IMG/VR virus record: IMGVR_UViG_3300044797_000396
Location: 1-64,000 of that record
Reading direction: 5' to 3' (one strand)
Origin: a virus
DNA length: 64,000 bases
Shown here: positions 36,649 to 43,742 of the stretch, piece by piece
Numbering within the stretch: position 1 is the stretch's first letter
Layout of the letters: each line of letters opens with the position of its first letter
Program-made: the position numbers and the translations under genes
Notes under the pieces: model-generated
What the model was told of the DNA's origin: nothing
What the model saw: only the letters and a program-made list of their open reading frames with translations
The model's database searches: none

Positions 36649-36962
36649 AGTATTTTTCGCATGAACTAAGTGATTGGACTTGGTTTGATAGAAATCTTTA
36701 TAGGACAAATGATCAAAAAGGTGACAAGCAGTTTTTGATCGGGTTGGTATGCCTCGATAAACCCAAGCCTATTCAGAATACACATGAGCTTTGGCGAGTA
36801 GATGTTTTAGATTGGGGGGGCAATCTACAGTATCATACTATTTCTTTACTCAAAGAAGCGGGTTTATATCGTAAAGAGTATTCTTATAGCGAATTGGATC
36901 AAGCTAGAAAAGAATTAGATAATTTTATTATTCGAGTTGATAAACTGAAACTATTTATATAG
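36645..36962 (+). CDS. Small protein with KLKLFI C-terminus
   Basis: A 105-residue protein of unknown family, rich in aromatic residues at the N-terminus (HELSDWTWFDRNLYR), with a strand-turn-strand middle (LWRVDVLDWGGNLQYHTISL) and a helical end. The last nine residues, RVDKLKLFI, match the recurrent R-x-x-K-L-K-A-F-[ILVW] ending of seven other small proteins in the window, with A replaced by L. It begins inside the glycosyltransferase stop and precedes the DNA glycosylase by 16 bases. Confidence 0.75.
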   Translation: MKYFSHELSDWTWFDRNLYRTNDQKGDKQFLIGLVCLDKPKPIQNTHELWRVDVLDWGGNLQYHTISLLKEAGLYRKEYSYSELDQARKELDNFIIRVDKLKLFI

Positions 36963-36978
36963 AGAAAGAACGTGTATT

Positions 36979-37818
36979 ATGCCGGAAGGAGTCGAGGTCA
37001 AACTAAGTGCAGAAGTAATTAAGCCATTAGTAAAAGACAAACGAGTTCTCAGTGTTTCATTAGGAGCTAATAGTAGATACAAGTCACAACCTCCTGAGGG
37101 GTTAAATAAGTTTATTGAGGCTACATGTGCTGAAATAATAAAAGTAAATGATGTCCAAACTAAGGGTAAGTTTATGTATTGGACACTATCTCACGATTGG
37201 CATATGTTCTGCACGTTTGGTATGTCTGGTCAATGGAGCCCCAACAAAGGCAAACATCCTTGCTTGGGTATATTTTTGGGCGAAAACCATTTGACACATC
37301 CCGTAGAAAATATTTATTTTAATGATCCGCGCCATTTTGGAACTATCAAATTTACTAATAATCCAAAAGACTTGACAGATAAAATAAAAGAATTAGGTTG
37401 GGATCCATTGCAAATGTTATTATCCAACAATTTACCTTGGATTACGGCTCGGCTTGCAAGAACCAAAAAGCCTATTGCCGAGGTGTTGATGGATCAAAAA
37501 ATCTTTGCTGGCGTTGGCAACTATATAAAATGTGAAGGTCTTTACAGGGCAAAACTTTCCCCATGGAGAGCTAGTCCATCTCTGAATAACGCAGAGATAC
37601 AACTTTTATGTCAGTCTATTGTGGATGTAATGAACGAGTCGTATCAGCATCAGGGTGCCACCATACAAACTTATAAAACTGTGTACGGTGAAGAAGGAAG
37701 ATATTCAACACTTTTCAGGGTGTATGGTAAAAAAGTGGATCCTAATGGAAACAAAATAATTAGCGAAATAACGCCAGATAAGAGGAACACGCATTGGTGT
37801 CCCATTATCCAAAAATAG
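36979..37818 (+). CDS. Formamidopyrimidine/endonuclease VIII-type DNA glycosylase, zincless
   Basis: A 279-residue base-excision glycosylase and AP-lyase. The N-terminus is MPEGVEV, giving the catalytic Pro2 and Glu3 once Met is removed. KGKFMYW holds the conserved lysine, NDPRHFGT is the conserved DPR loop, and IFAGVGNYIKCEGLYRAKLS is the helix-two-turn-helix. The terminal zinc finger is present in outline (TYKTVYGEEG, VYGKKVDPNG, THWCPI), but only one of the four cysteines remains, as in zincless NEIL1-type enzymes. Lying inside a glycosylation cluster is unusual. Repair of oxidised or modified phage DNA is the likely role. Confidence 0.9.
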   Translation: MPEGVEVKLSAEVIKPLVKDKRVLSVSLGANSRYKSQPPEGLNKFIEATCAEIIKVNDVQTKGKFMYWTLSHDWHMFCTFGMSGQWSPNKGKHPCLGIFLGENHLTHPVENIYFNDPRHFGTIKFTNNPKDLTDKIKELGWDPLQMLLSNNLPWITARLARTKKPIAEVLMDQKIFAGVGNYIKCEGLYRAKLSPWRASPSLNNAEIQLLCQSIVDVMNESYQHQGATIQTYKTVYGEEGRYSTLFRVYGKKVDPNGNKIISEITPDKRNTHWCPIIQK

Positions 37819-37828
37819 TGTGCCCATC

Positions 37829-37836
37829 GATATAAT
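37829..37836 (+). promoter_or_regulatory. Candidate promoter -10 box
   Basis: GATATAAT contains a perfect TATAAT (37831-37836). An ATG at 37844 would sit at the expected start site, but its 31-codon frame is not convincing as a gene. A transcript from here would express the membrane protein at 37923. No TTGACA-like box is present 16-18 bases upstream. Confidence 0.33.
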
Positions 37837-37922
37837 AGTGTGTATGAAGAAGCGCACCAGCACAAATATAATTTACAAAATTACCGCTATAACTAGAATT
37901 ATAAAAAAGTTAGGAAACAAAA

Positions 37923-38909
37923 ATGACAATAGTGAATAAAATTTTGATTATATGTTGTGTTTTACTTGGTGTTGGATTAGTATCATATATGATCTACAAC
38001 CAAGAAGTGATTAAAAAACAAAATACGCAACTGCAATCTCAGATTGTTGCGCAACAACAACTAGTGGATGGCATCGTTCGTAGTCAAAGTCAGTATGCCT
38101 CCGCAGCGGATTTGGCTAAGTTTGCCGCTGACAATGATATCAATCTGAAAGCCATCCAAACTAATTTGCAAAGCCTTAACTCACAACTATCTTCTATCAA
38201 TGTTATTACCGCAGATAGTTCTGGTCAAACAGTTACCAATGTTAGCAGCACTAGCACTGGCCCAGCCAATCCCAATCCAGTAGCAGCGGGCACTTCCGAT
38301 CCTTCCGGCTATATGAAAAATGAGCAACAGCTAGCTCTCAACGAAGACTTTGGCACTCTCAAAGTGCCCTTTGGCACGGTAGGCTTCTCTGCCTGGCAAG
38401 CAGCTCCTTGGAATATCAATATTCTTCCAAGGGAGTATAATGTAGATACCGTAGTGGGAGTGGATGCTAACGAGAGACAAACTTTCTACAATAAATTTAC
38501 GGTAGATATCGGTGGCAAAACTTATGACATTCCAATCAAGAAAGCTACCACCGAGCAGCGGCTACCTAAGGCAACTTTTAGCTGGTGGAACCCGAAATTG
38601 TTCTTGACCGCAGGAGGTGGGCTCAACATTACTAGCTTGCCAGTCAATGGTTCCTTCAATGTGGGCGCGACTATGGAAATAATGTCATACGGAATATATC
38701 AAACAAGTCCCACTCTCTCTATCTTGCAATTAGGAGCGGGTTATCAGTCTAACAAAAACCAATTTACTGCTATTATTAACCCCATCAACTACAATGTGGG
38801 TAAACTTGTTCCAGGTAATCTTGCGAACAATACCTACTTGGGGCCTTCCATTCAGTTTTCACCCAACGGGAATGTATTTGCTGGATTGAATATTAGTATG
38901 GGATTTTGA
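37923..38909 (+). CDS. Membrane-anchored protein with beta-barrel-like C-terminus
   Basis: A 328-residue protein of unknown family. Residues 6-25 form a transmembrane or signal-anchor helix (KILIICCVLLGVGLVSYMIY) with little charge, followed by a Gln-rich coiled-coil region (about 28-95) and a Ser/Thr/Pro linker. Residues about 225-328 look like alternating amphipathic strands (LFLTAGGGLNI, FNVGATMEIMSYGIYQ, ILQLGAGYQSNK), and the protein ends VFAGLNISMGF, the pattern of an outer-membrane barrel signal with terminal Phe. It could span both membranes of a Gram-negative host or be a fibre-like adhesin. ATG preceded by TAGGAAAC. The next glycosyltransferase overlaps by TGATG. Confidence 0.78.
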   Translation: MTIVNKILIICCVLLGVGLVSYMIYNQEVIKKQNTQLQSQIVAQQQLVDGIVRSQSQYASAADLAKFAADNDINLKAIQTNLQSLNSQLSSINVITADSSGQTVTNVSSTSTGPANPNPVAAGTSDPSGYMKNEQQLALNEDFGTLKVPFGTVGFSAWQAAPWNINILPREYNVDTVVGVDANERQTFYNKFTVDIGGKTYDIPIKKATTEQRLPKATFSWWNPKLFLTAGGGLNITSLPVNGSFNVGATMEIMSYGIYQTSPTLSILQLGAGYQSNKNQFTAIINPINYNVGKLVPGNLANNTYLGPSIQFSPNGNVFAGLNISMGF

Positions 38910-39745
38910 TGAGCAAAGTCCATCTATTAACTCTCACTTGGAATGGTTTAGACAAACTAACTACACTACATAATTCATTGGCACCAGCACTAGCTGATCT
39001 GGATTATCATTGGTGGATCAAAGACAATGCCTCCAAAGATGATACGGTAGCAGTGGCCTCCACTTGGGAGAAGACTACGGTTCTTCCCTACAAAGATAAT
39101 ACGCAAAACTTTTCACAGGGTTGCAATGTTCTTTTTCGAGAAGCTTCTCCGAAAGATCAAGACTATGTGATGTTGCTCAACAACGACATTATCTTTAATG
39201 ATACTGTTTCTATTAAGAATATGCTCTCTATTATAGAAAAAGATATTACGGTGGGAATGGTGGGAGCTCGATTACTTTACACTAATACTGATAAGATACA
39301 GCACGCTGGTGTAGTTTTCGTTCCTAAGTATAATACTCCGATGCATTTTCGTGCGGGGCAACAAACAGACCACGATGCCCAACGCAATCGTCTTTTTCAG
39401 GCCATTACGGGAGCGGTCGCTATTACCAAGGCAGAATATTATCGTAATATTTGCACCACCAACAAATCAGGGATTAATGGGGCGGATGAACAATTCAGAT
39501 GGGCCTTTGATGATACTGATATGTGCCTTTCTATCAAATATAATATGGGCAAGAAAATCGTTTATTGTGGCAACACCAATATTTTCCATGAAGAAAGTGC
39601 TTCTCTCAAAAAGAACCCCACCAACAAATTGTTTCTAAATCATAACCTTACATATTTGTTCAAGAAATGGAAAGGTCGCTACCAGATAGATATAGAGACT
39701 TATACCAAGGATCCTAAACATAACTTGTATATGGCGGGTAAATGA
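38909..39745 (+). CDS. Glycosyltransferase family 2, second copy
   Basis: A 278-residue GT-A glycosyltransferase. Motifs in order: LLTLTWNGLDKL at the N-terminus, KDNASKDDT for the nucleotide-sugar loop, MLLNNDIIF for the metal site, and FDDTDMCLSIKYNMGKKIVY for the acceptor/base region. It resembles the first GT2 gene in layout but is not a close copy. The ATG at 38909 overlaps the preceding stop (TGATG). Its end overlaps the dehydratase gene, so sugar-nucleotide synthesis and transfer are probably co-expressed. Confidence 0.88.
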   Translation: MSKVHLLTLTWNGLDKLTTLHNSLAPALADLDYHWWIKDNASKDDTVAVASTWEKTTVLPYKDNTQNFSQGCNVLFREASPKDQDYVMLLNNDIIFNDTVSIKNMLSIIEKDITVGMVGARLLYTNTDKIQHAGVVFVPKYNTPMHFRAGQQTDHDAQRNRLFQAITGAVAITKAEYYRNICTTNKSGINGADEQFRWAFDDTDMCLSIKYNMGKKIVYCGNTNIFHEESASLKKNPTNKLFLNHNLTYLFKKWKGRYQIDIETYTKDPKHNLYMAGK

Positions 39746-40710
39746 AGAAAATACTTATTACTGGAAGCAATGGATTTTTAGTTTCTAATTTTCTTCGTAA
39801 AGTGATTTACGAGCAAAATCAAAAGAAACCACAAGATCGTCTTTACAAATTTGCCAGCATAGATAGGATGACGACTAATAATAACAATATGTATTGGAAT
39901 ACAAGTCATAGTTTTTATTTAGCAGATATTTGTGATGCTCACATTGTGGATCGCATTTTTCAGTTTGAGAAGCCAGATATCGTTATTCATAGTGCAGCAG
40001 AAAGTCATGTCGATACCTCTCTAAAAGATCCAAATGTTTTTATTAATTCTAATGTTTTAGGCACTCAGGTAATCATTAATAACTGCTTAAAATATAAAAC
40101 GGAAAAACTGATTTATACTAGTTCGGATGAAATTTATGGACAACTAACCAACGAAAATGATCCGTCCTGGACGGAAGATGCTCCGTTGGCTCCTCGTTCT
40201 CCCTATTCGGCGAGTAAAGCGGCTGGGGAGCTCTTGGTTAAAGCGGCTCATGCGAGCTACGGGTTAATTTATAATATTACCCGAAGCTCTAATTGCTATG
40301 GACCATACCAACTCTCCGAAAAATTGATACCGAAAGCTATAAAATGCATTATCGAGGGACAGAAAATTCCCATTTACGGGAAAGGTTTGCAAATTCGAGA
40401 CTGGACTTATGTAACAGATAATTGTTCTGCTGTCATGACCATCTTGGAAAAAGGTGGTCCTAATGAAACTTACAATATTTCTGCTCACCAAGAATTTACT
40501 AACATTGAAACCATTCAAGAAGTGTGTAATGCTATGGGCAAAGGCCATGAGTTAGTCTCGTTCGTTAATGAAAGGCCCGGACACGATTTTCGATATTCCG
40601 TCAATACCGATAAATTGCAAGCTTTGGGCTGGAAACCTTCCATCAAATTCAGAGAGGGTATTGTTAAAACATGCGAATGGTATAATATGAATCAATGGAT
40701 CCTTCGATAA
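39742..40710 (+). CDS. dTDP-glucose 4,6-dehydratase-like SDR enzyme
   Basis: A 322-residue extended short-chain dehydrogenase. The NAD site is ITGSNGFLVSN (family usual GxxGFIGS), followed by DIVIHSAAESHVD, YTSSDEIYG (Asp-Glu pair of 4,6-dehydratases), the catalytic YSASK at about residues 153-157, and NCYGPYQ, RDWTYVTD and RPGHDFRYS, all characteristic of RmlB-type enzymes. It would make a 4-keto-6-deoxy sugar nucleotide for the adjacent transferases. A related dehydratase specificity cannot be excluded. It starts in the stop of the GT2 gene and is the last gene before an intergenic promoter region. Confidence 0.87.
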   Translation: MKKILITGSNGFLVSNFLRKVIYEQNQKKPQDRLYKFASIDRMTTNNNNMYWNTSHSFYLADICDAHIVDRIFQFEKPDIVIHSAAESHVDTSLKDPNVFINSNVLGTQVIINNCLKYKTEKLIYTSSDEIYGQLTNENDPSWTEDAPLAPRSPYSASKAAGELLVKAAHASYGLIYNITRSSNCYGPYQLSEKLIPKAIKCIIEGQKIPIYGKGLQIRDWTYVTDNCSAVMTILEKGGPNETYNISAHQEFTNIETIQEVCNAMGKGHELVSFVNERPGHDFRYSVNTDKLQALGWKPSIKFREGIVKTCEWYNMNQWILR

Positions 40711-40764
40711 ATCTATACCTCAGAAATAAAAATAATAATTCGACCATCTCAAAATTAGACAAGC

Positions 40765-40774
40765 GATATAAATA
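40765..40774 (+). promoter_or_regulatory. T4-type late promoter box TATAAATA
   Basis: GATATAAATA contains an exact TATAAATA, the consensus late promoter of T4-like phages, in an 84-base gap between the dehydratase and the tubulin-like gene. It lies 20 bases before the ATG and ahead of the AAGGAG ribosome site. The phage encodes a small sigma factor (53447) that could read it; that link is inference. Confidence 0.45.
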
Positions 40775-40794
40775 CGAACACAAGGAGCATAATA

Positions 40795-42156
40795 ATGCCA
40801 GCTACGAGCACAACCGAACAAGGAACAAAAGAAATAATTACGGACAATGTATCTAATACGGAAATCCGTCATCCAGAAGTAGTAGATCTCGGCAAATTGG
40901 CCGCCCTCAAAGCACAAAGCCAAGCCAAGCAAAATCAGGAGAATAAAATGGCAGCTAAGATAGTGTCAAAGAAAGAACGAAGTATCGTATTAGGGGTACT
41001 AGGATCAGGTCAGGCCGGTTCTAGAATTGCCGAGGCTTTTTACAAACTGGGATACGATGCGGTGGTATGCAACACTTGTATGGCCGATCTAAAATTTTTA
41101 GATATTCCAGATAGTAATAAACTTTTATTGGAGTATGGGGTTGGTGGCGCCAGCAAAGAGTTAGAAATCGGTCGTCAAGCAGCCGAAACTCATAGAGGAG
41201 AAATTTTACAATTAGTGAATGGAAAACTATCGGGATCTCAGGTTAATATTTTGTGTTTTTCTTTGGGCGGTGGATCGGGTGCAGGTTCATGTGAAACATT
41301 AGTAGAAATTATGTCCAACTTAGGTAAGCCGTTGGTGGTCATTACTGTTCTTCCGATGGATACCGATGATGCACAGACGAAATCAAATTCATTAGAAACT
41401 TTATCTAAATTGGCCGCTTTCGCTAGAACGAAAAAAATAAATAATCTTATTGTGATTGATAACGCAAAAATCGAAAGTATTTATCACAATGCCAATCAAT
41501 TTGATTTCTTCAATTTGGCTAATAAATCAATAGTAGAAACTTTCGATTCATTCAACACTATGTCGTCGTTGCCTTCGGCAATCAAAGCTCTTGACCCAAT
41601 GGAATGGTCAAAAATCTTGATGGATGGTGAAGGATTAAGTGTGTATGGTGAATTTATAGTAAATAATTATGTTGAAGATGTGGCTATTGCTCAGGCGGTA
41701 GTGGAAAATCTCAGCAATAATTTGTTGGCAAGTGGTTTTGATCTAAAAGGCGCTAAATATGTTGGATTTATTGTATCCGCCAATAAAGATGTTTGGGCAA
41801 AAATACCTGCGTCTAGCATTAATTATGCAACATCAATGGTTAATGATCTAACGCCAGGAGCTAAAGGCGTATTCAAGGGCATCTATACAGTAGAAAATCA
41901 AGATGATTTCGTTAAAGTGTATTCTTTTTTCTCGGGTCTCTCGTTGCCAACTGCGAGAATTGAGCAACTTAAAAATGACACGCTAGAATTGCAATCCAAA
42001 ATAAAAATTAAGGATGAAGAGCGTAATCTTTCGCTACAGTTAAATGTTGGCTCCAATGAAACAATTAGTGACGCGCAAAAGATTAAAAATAAAATTGCAG
42101 CAAAAAGCTCTACCTTTGGAAAATTTGTAAGTGGAACAGTCGATCGTAGGAAATAA
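40795..42156 (+). CDS. Tubulin/FtsZ-family GTPase
   Basis: A 453-residue phage tubulin-superfamily protein. After a 60-residue charged N-terminal extension come the nucleotide-binding elements: GVLGSGQAGSR (about 67-77, first loop), YGVGGASKELEIGR, and the tubulin signature SLGGGSGAGS (about 146-155), then VVITVLPMDTDD and VIDNAKI. ALDPMEWSKIL fits the FtsZ T7 catalytic loop with Asp and Glu present, so it may hydrolyse GTP as a polymer. The C-terminal domain and a Lys-rich tail follow. Known phage tubulins (PhuZ type) centre or move the phage nucleus or DNA. The ATG has AAGGAG 9 bases upstream. Confidence 0.87.
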   Translation: MPATSTTEQGTKEIITDNVSNTEIRHPEVVDLGKLAALKAQSQAKQNQENKMAAKIVSKKERSIVLGVLGSGQAGSRIAEAFYKLGYDAVVCNTCMADLKFLDIPDSNKLLLEYGVGGASKELEIGRQAAETHRGEILQLVNGKLSGSQVNILCFSLGGGSGAGSCETLVEIMSNLGKPLVVITVLPMDTDDAQTKSNSLETLSKLAAFARTKKINNLIVIDNAKIESIYHNANQFDFFNLANKSIVETFDSFNTMSSLPSAIKALDPMEWSKILMDGEGLSVYGEFIVNNYVEDVAIAQAVVENLSNNLLASGFDLKGAKYVGFIVSANKDVWAKIPASSINYATSMVNDLTPGAKGVFKGIYTVENQDDFVKVYSFFSGLSLPTARIEQLKNDTLELQSKIKIKDEERNLSLQLNVGSNETISDAQKIKNKIAAKSSTFGKFVSGTVDRRK

Positions 42157-42518
42157 TGGTTAAGATACGCGATATTAATTTGTCGTCTTTCACGTATTCA
42201 CAAATCAATAAAAGAGATGATGGCACCATTATTTCCCATTGTGAATTTGTAAAATCTAATATGGTAGCTAATATAGAGGCTTTCCATAACAAAAATTATG
42301 ATCAGTCAGACGCCATCTTTCTGTGTTGTCGAGAGAAGATTGAAAACTCCGATGATTATAGATATACGATGTGCACCATTCCTACAACTGGATATGATGC
42401 CGAAGTAACGAACGTTCGATTAGACAGTTTTAGTAGGCTGCCCACAATTATATTATATAGTAGATCAAACATAGCCGATGTTATAAAAAGAGTATTGAAC
42501 AATCTAATTTTTTCCTAA
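42156..42518 (+). CDS. Small protein, first of a tandem diverged pair
   Basis: A 120-residue protein, unrecognised, whose ATG overlaps the tubulin-like stop (TAATG). It shares with the protein at 42548 a central CxREK motif, YRYTMCTIPTTGYD, LPTIILYS and the ending RVLNNLIFS. Predicted mixed alpha/beta. Translational coupling to the tubulin-like gene suggests a partner or regulator role, but nothing in the sequence proves it. Confidence 0.75.
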   Translation: MVKIRDINLSSFTYSQINKRDDGTIISHCEFVKSNMVANIEAFHNKNYDQSDAIFLCCREKIENSDDYRYTMCTIPTTGYDAEVTNVRLDSFSRLPTIILYSRSNIADVIKRVLNNLIFS

Positions 42519-42547
42519 TTAACCTATTTCCCCATTCGAGAATAACA

Positions 42548-42901
42548 ATGAGAACCGCAACAATAGTTTCTAATCCTTTTCGCCAACATCCCAAAGAGGG
42601 CGAAACCCCTAAAACACCAACCGAGATGATGAAGGCTAGCGTATCTGAAAGTTTGGATGTGTTTGATGGTAACAATCTTGAAACCGCAGACAGGGATTGT
42701 ATTTGTATCTGTGCCCGAGAAAAAACTGAGTTAGGCGAATATCGATACAGCACCATAACCATTCCTACCAAAGAATATTCTACTAACCTAGTCAATGTGG
42801 TGTTAGCTAATTTCAAGAAGATGCCTACTATCATTTTGGATGATAAAGCGGACACCGTAGAAACAGTGCGCAGGGTGCTAACTAATCTTAATTTTTCGTG
42901 A
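42548..42901 (+). CDS. Small protein, second of a tandem diverged pair
   Basis: A 117-residue paralogue of the preceding gene: CICAREKTELGEYRYSTITI, PTKEY, MPTIILDD and the ending RVLTNLNFS align with the first copy, while the N-terminal 35 residues are Pro/Thr-rich and unrelated. The ATG follows GAGAATAAC. It looks like a tandem duplication followed by heavy divergence. No function can be assigned. Confidence 0.75.
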   Translation: MRTATIVSNPFRQHPKEGETPKTPTEMMKASVSESLDVFDGNNLETADRDCICICAREKTELGEYRYSTITIPTKEYSTNLVNVVLANFKKMPTIILDDKADTVETVRRVLTNLNFS

Positions 42902-42907
42902 GGAATA

Positions 42908-43207
42908 ATGGAGCTGGATATCCTCAAACATTTTATTGGAATGAATGTAGAAGTGCTGGTGGCGGGTGTCTGGATGGAGGGAAACCTCAAACCCATTGTC
43001 AAGGGCGTGGTAGTTTTACAGCCCATTGGCGAGATGATGCAATTCTATGGACCCTCCTCTATGAAAGCGGATGTTATCCAAGCTATTAGGCAAGTCAAGA
43101 AATTGTCAACTACCCCACAGCCACCTCTACCCTCCCCAGACAGCACTAAAGTTGTGTCTAGTTTCGAGCAGTCCTCTCCCACCAAACGTTTTGTTGTAGT
43201 TAAGTGA
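42908..43207 (+). CDS. Small Sm/SH3-like barrel protein
   Basis: A 99-residue protein. Residues about 10-65 give five short strands in the Sm/SH3 barrel style: NVEVLVAGVWMEGNLKPI, GVVVLQPI, MQFYGPSSMKADVIQAIRQV. The same layout, including the FGP or YGP step and final isoleucine-rich strand, recurs in the 83-residue protein at 43426. The C-terminus is Pro/Ser-rich and disordered. The ATG has GAGGA five bases upstream. RNA- or protein-binding is possible; function unproven. Confidence 0.7.
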   Translation: MELDILKHFIGMNVEVLVAGVWMEGNLKPIVKGVVVLQPIGEMMQFYGPSSMKADVIQAIRQVKKLSTTPQPPLPSPDSTKVVSSFEQSSPTKRFVVVK

Positions 43208-43214
43208 GATAAAA

Positions 43215-43436
43215 ATGAAAAAACATAAAATAACCAAGAAGCAGAAAAAAGCAGCTAAGAAAATTGCCGACCAACAAAGGGCAGAGCGAAATAAATTAGA
43301 GCGCAAGCCTGTCACAAGCACCTCAATACTAACCTTGACGCAATATTTGCAAAAGCAGGCGGAAAAGAAATATCTCAAAGAATTACATCGTGAGGAGAAG
43401 AGGCACGTTAAATTAGGAAAAGATCATGTTCATTGA
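43215..43436 (+). CDS. Small highly basic helical protein
   Basis: A 73-residue Lys/Arg/Gln-rich protein with no recognised family. The N-terminal half (KKQKKAAKKIADQQRAERNK) and C-terminal half (YLQKQAEKKYLKELHREEKR) are both strongly helical and charged, separated by a Ser/Thr patch. Nucleic-acid or protein-scaffold binding would fit. Its end overlaps the start of the next gene. Confidence 0.7.
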   Translation: MKKHKITKKQKKAAKKIADQQRAERNKLERKPVTSTSILTLTQYLQKQAEKKYLKELHREEKRHVKLGKDHVH

Positions 43437-43677
43437 TATTTTAGATGATTTTTCAGATCTAAGTGTAGAGATAACGACTGCCAATGGCAAGTCTTTTACT
43501 GGAACACTCAAACATCAAACGAGCAAAGGTTTAGTTATTATCACTCCCACTGATAAATATCATCGTTTCGGCCCCGCTTACATTGCAGATAGTGAAGTTA
43601 TAACTATTCGTGAGGTCTTACCACGTATTCATGAAGAAAAATATGAAGTGGAAGACGGTGGTGATGAAAAAACCTAA
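43426..43677 (+). CDS. Small Sm/SH3-like barrel protein, paralogue
   Basis: An 83-residue protein with the same predicted barrel as the 42908 gene: LSVEITTANGKSFTGTLKHQ, GLVIITPT, YHRFGPAYIADSEVITIREV. The tail is acidic. The ATG lies inside the preceding gene. With the gene at 47642 it makes a set of three such proteins in this window, two flanking a basic protein. I infer an Lsm-type fold from strand pattern only. Confidence 0.7.
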   Translation: MFIDILDDFSDLSVEITTANGKSFTGTLKHQTSKGLVIITPTDKYHRFGPAYIADSEVITIREVLPRIHEEKYEVEDGGDEKT

Positions 43678-43742
43678 ATAAAATATCACGGCACTTTGAC
43701 ACATATGAATGAGGCTTTTAAGAAACAGAAATAAGGTAGTAT

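Noticed and set aside
37844-37939. 31-codon frame (MKKRTS...) after a TATAAT box
   Set aside because: Overlaps the start of the membrane protein in another frame, has no ribosome site and an uninformative Lys/Ile/Asn-rich product. Kept only as context for the promoter box.
36979-42156. A complete anti-phage defence or toxin-antitoxin system
   Set aside because: The small gene pairs near here have no toxin or antitoxin motif; duplication and coupling alone do not support it.
43705-43734. 9-codon frame MNEAFKKQK before the endolysin
   Set aside because: Too short, with no overlap to neighbours; the nearby TTGACA (43696) has no good -10 partner.
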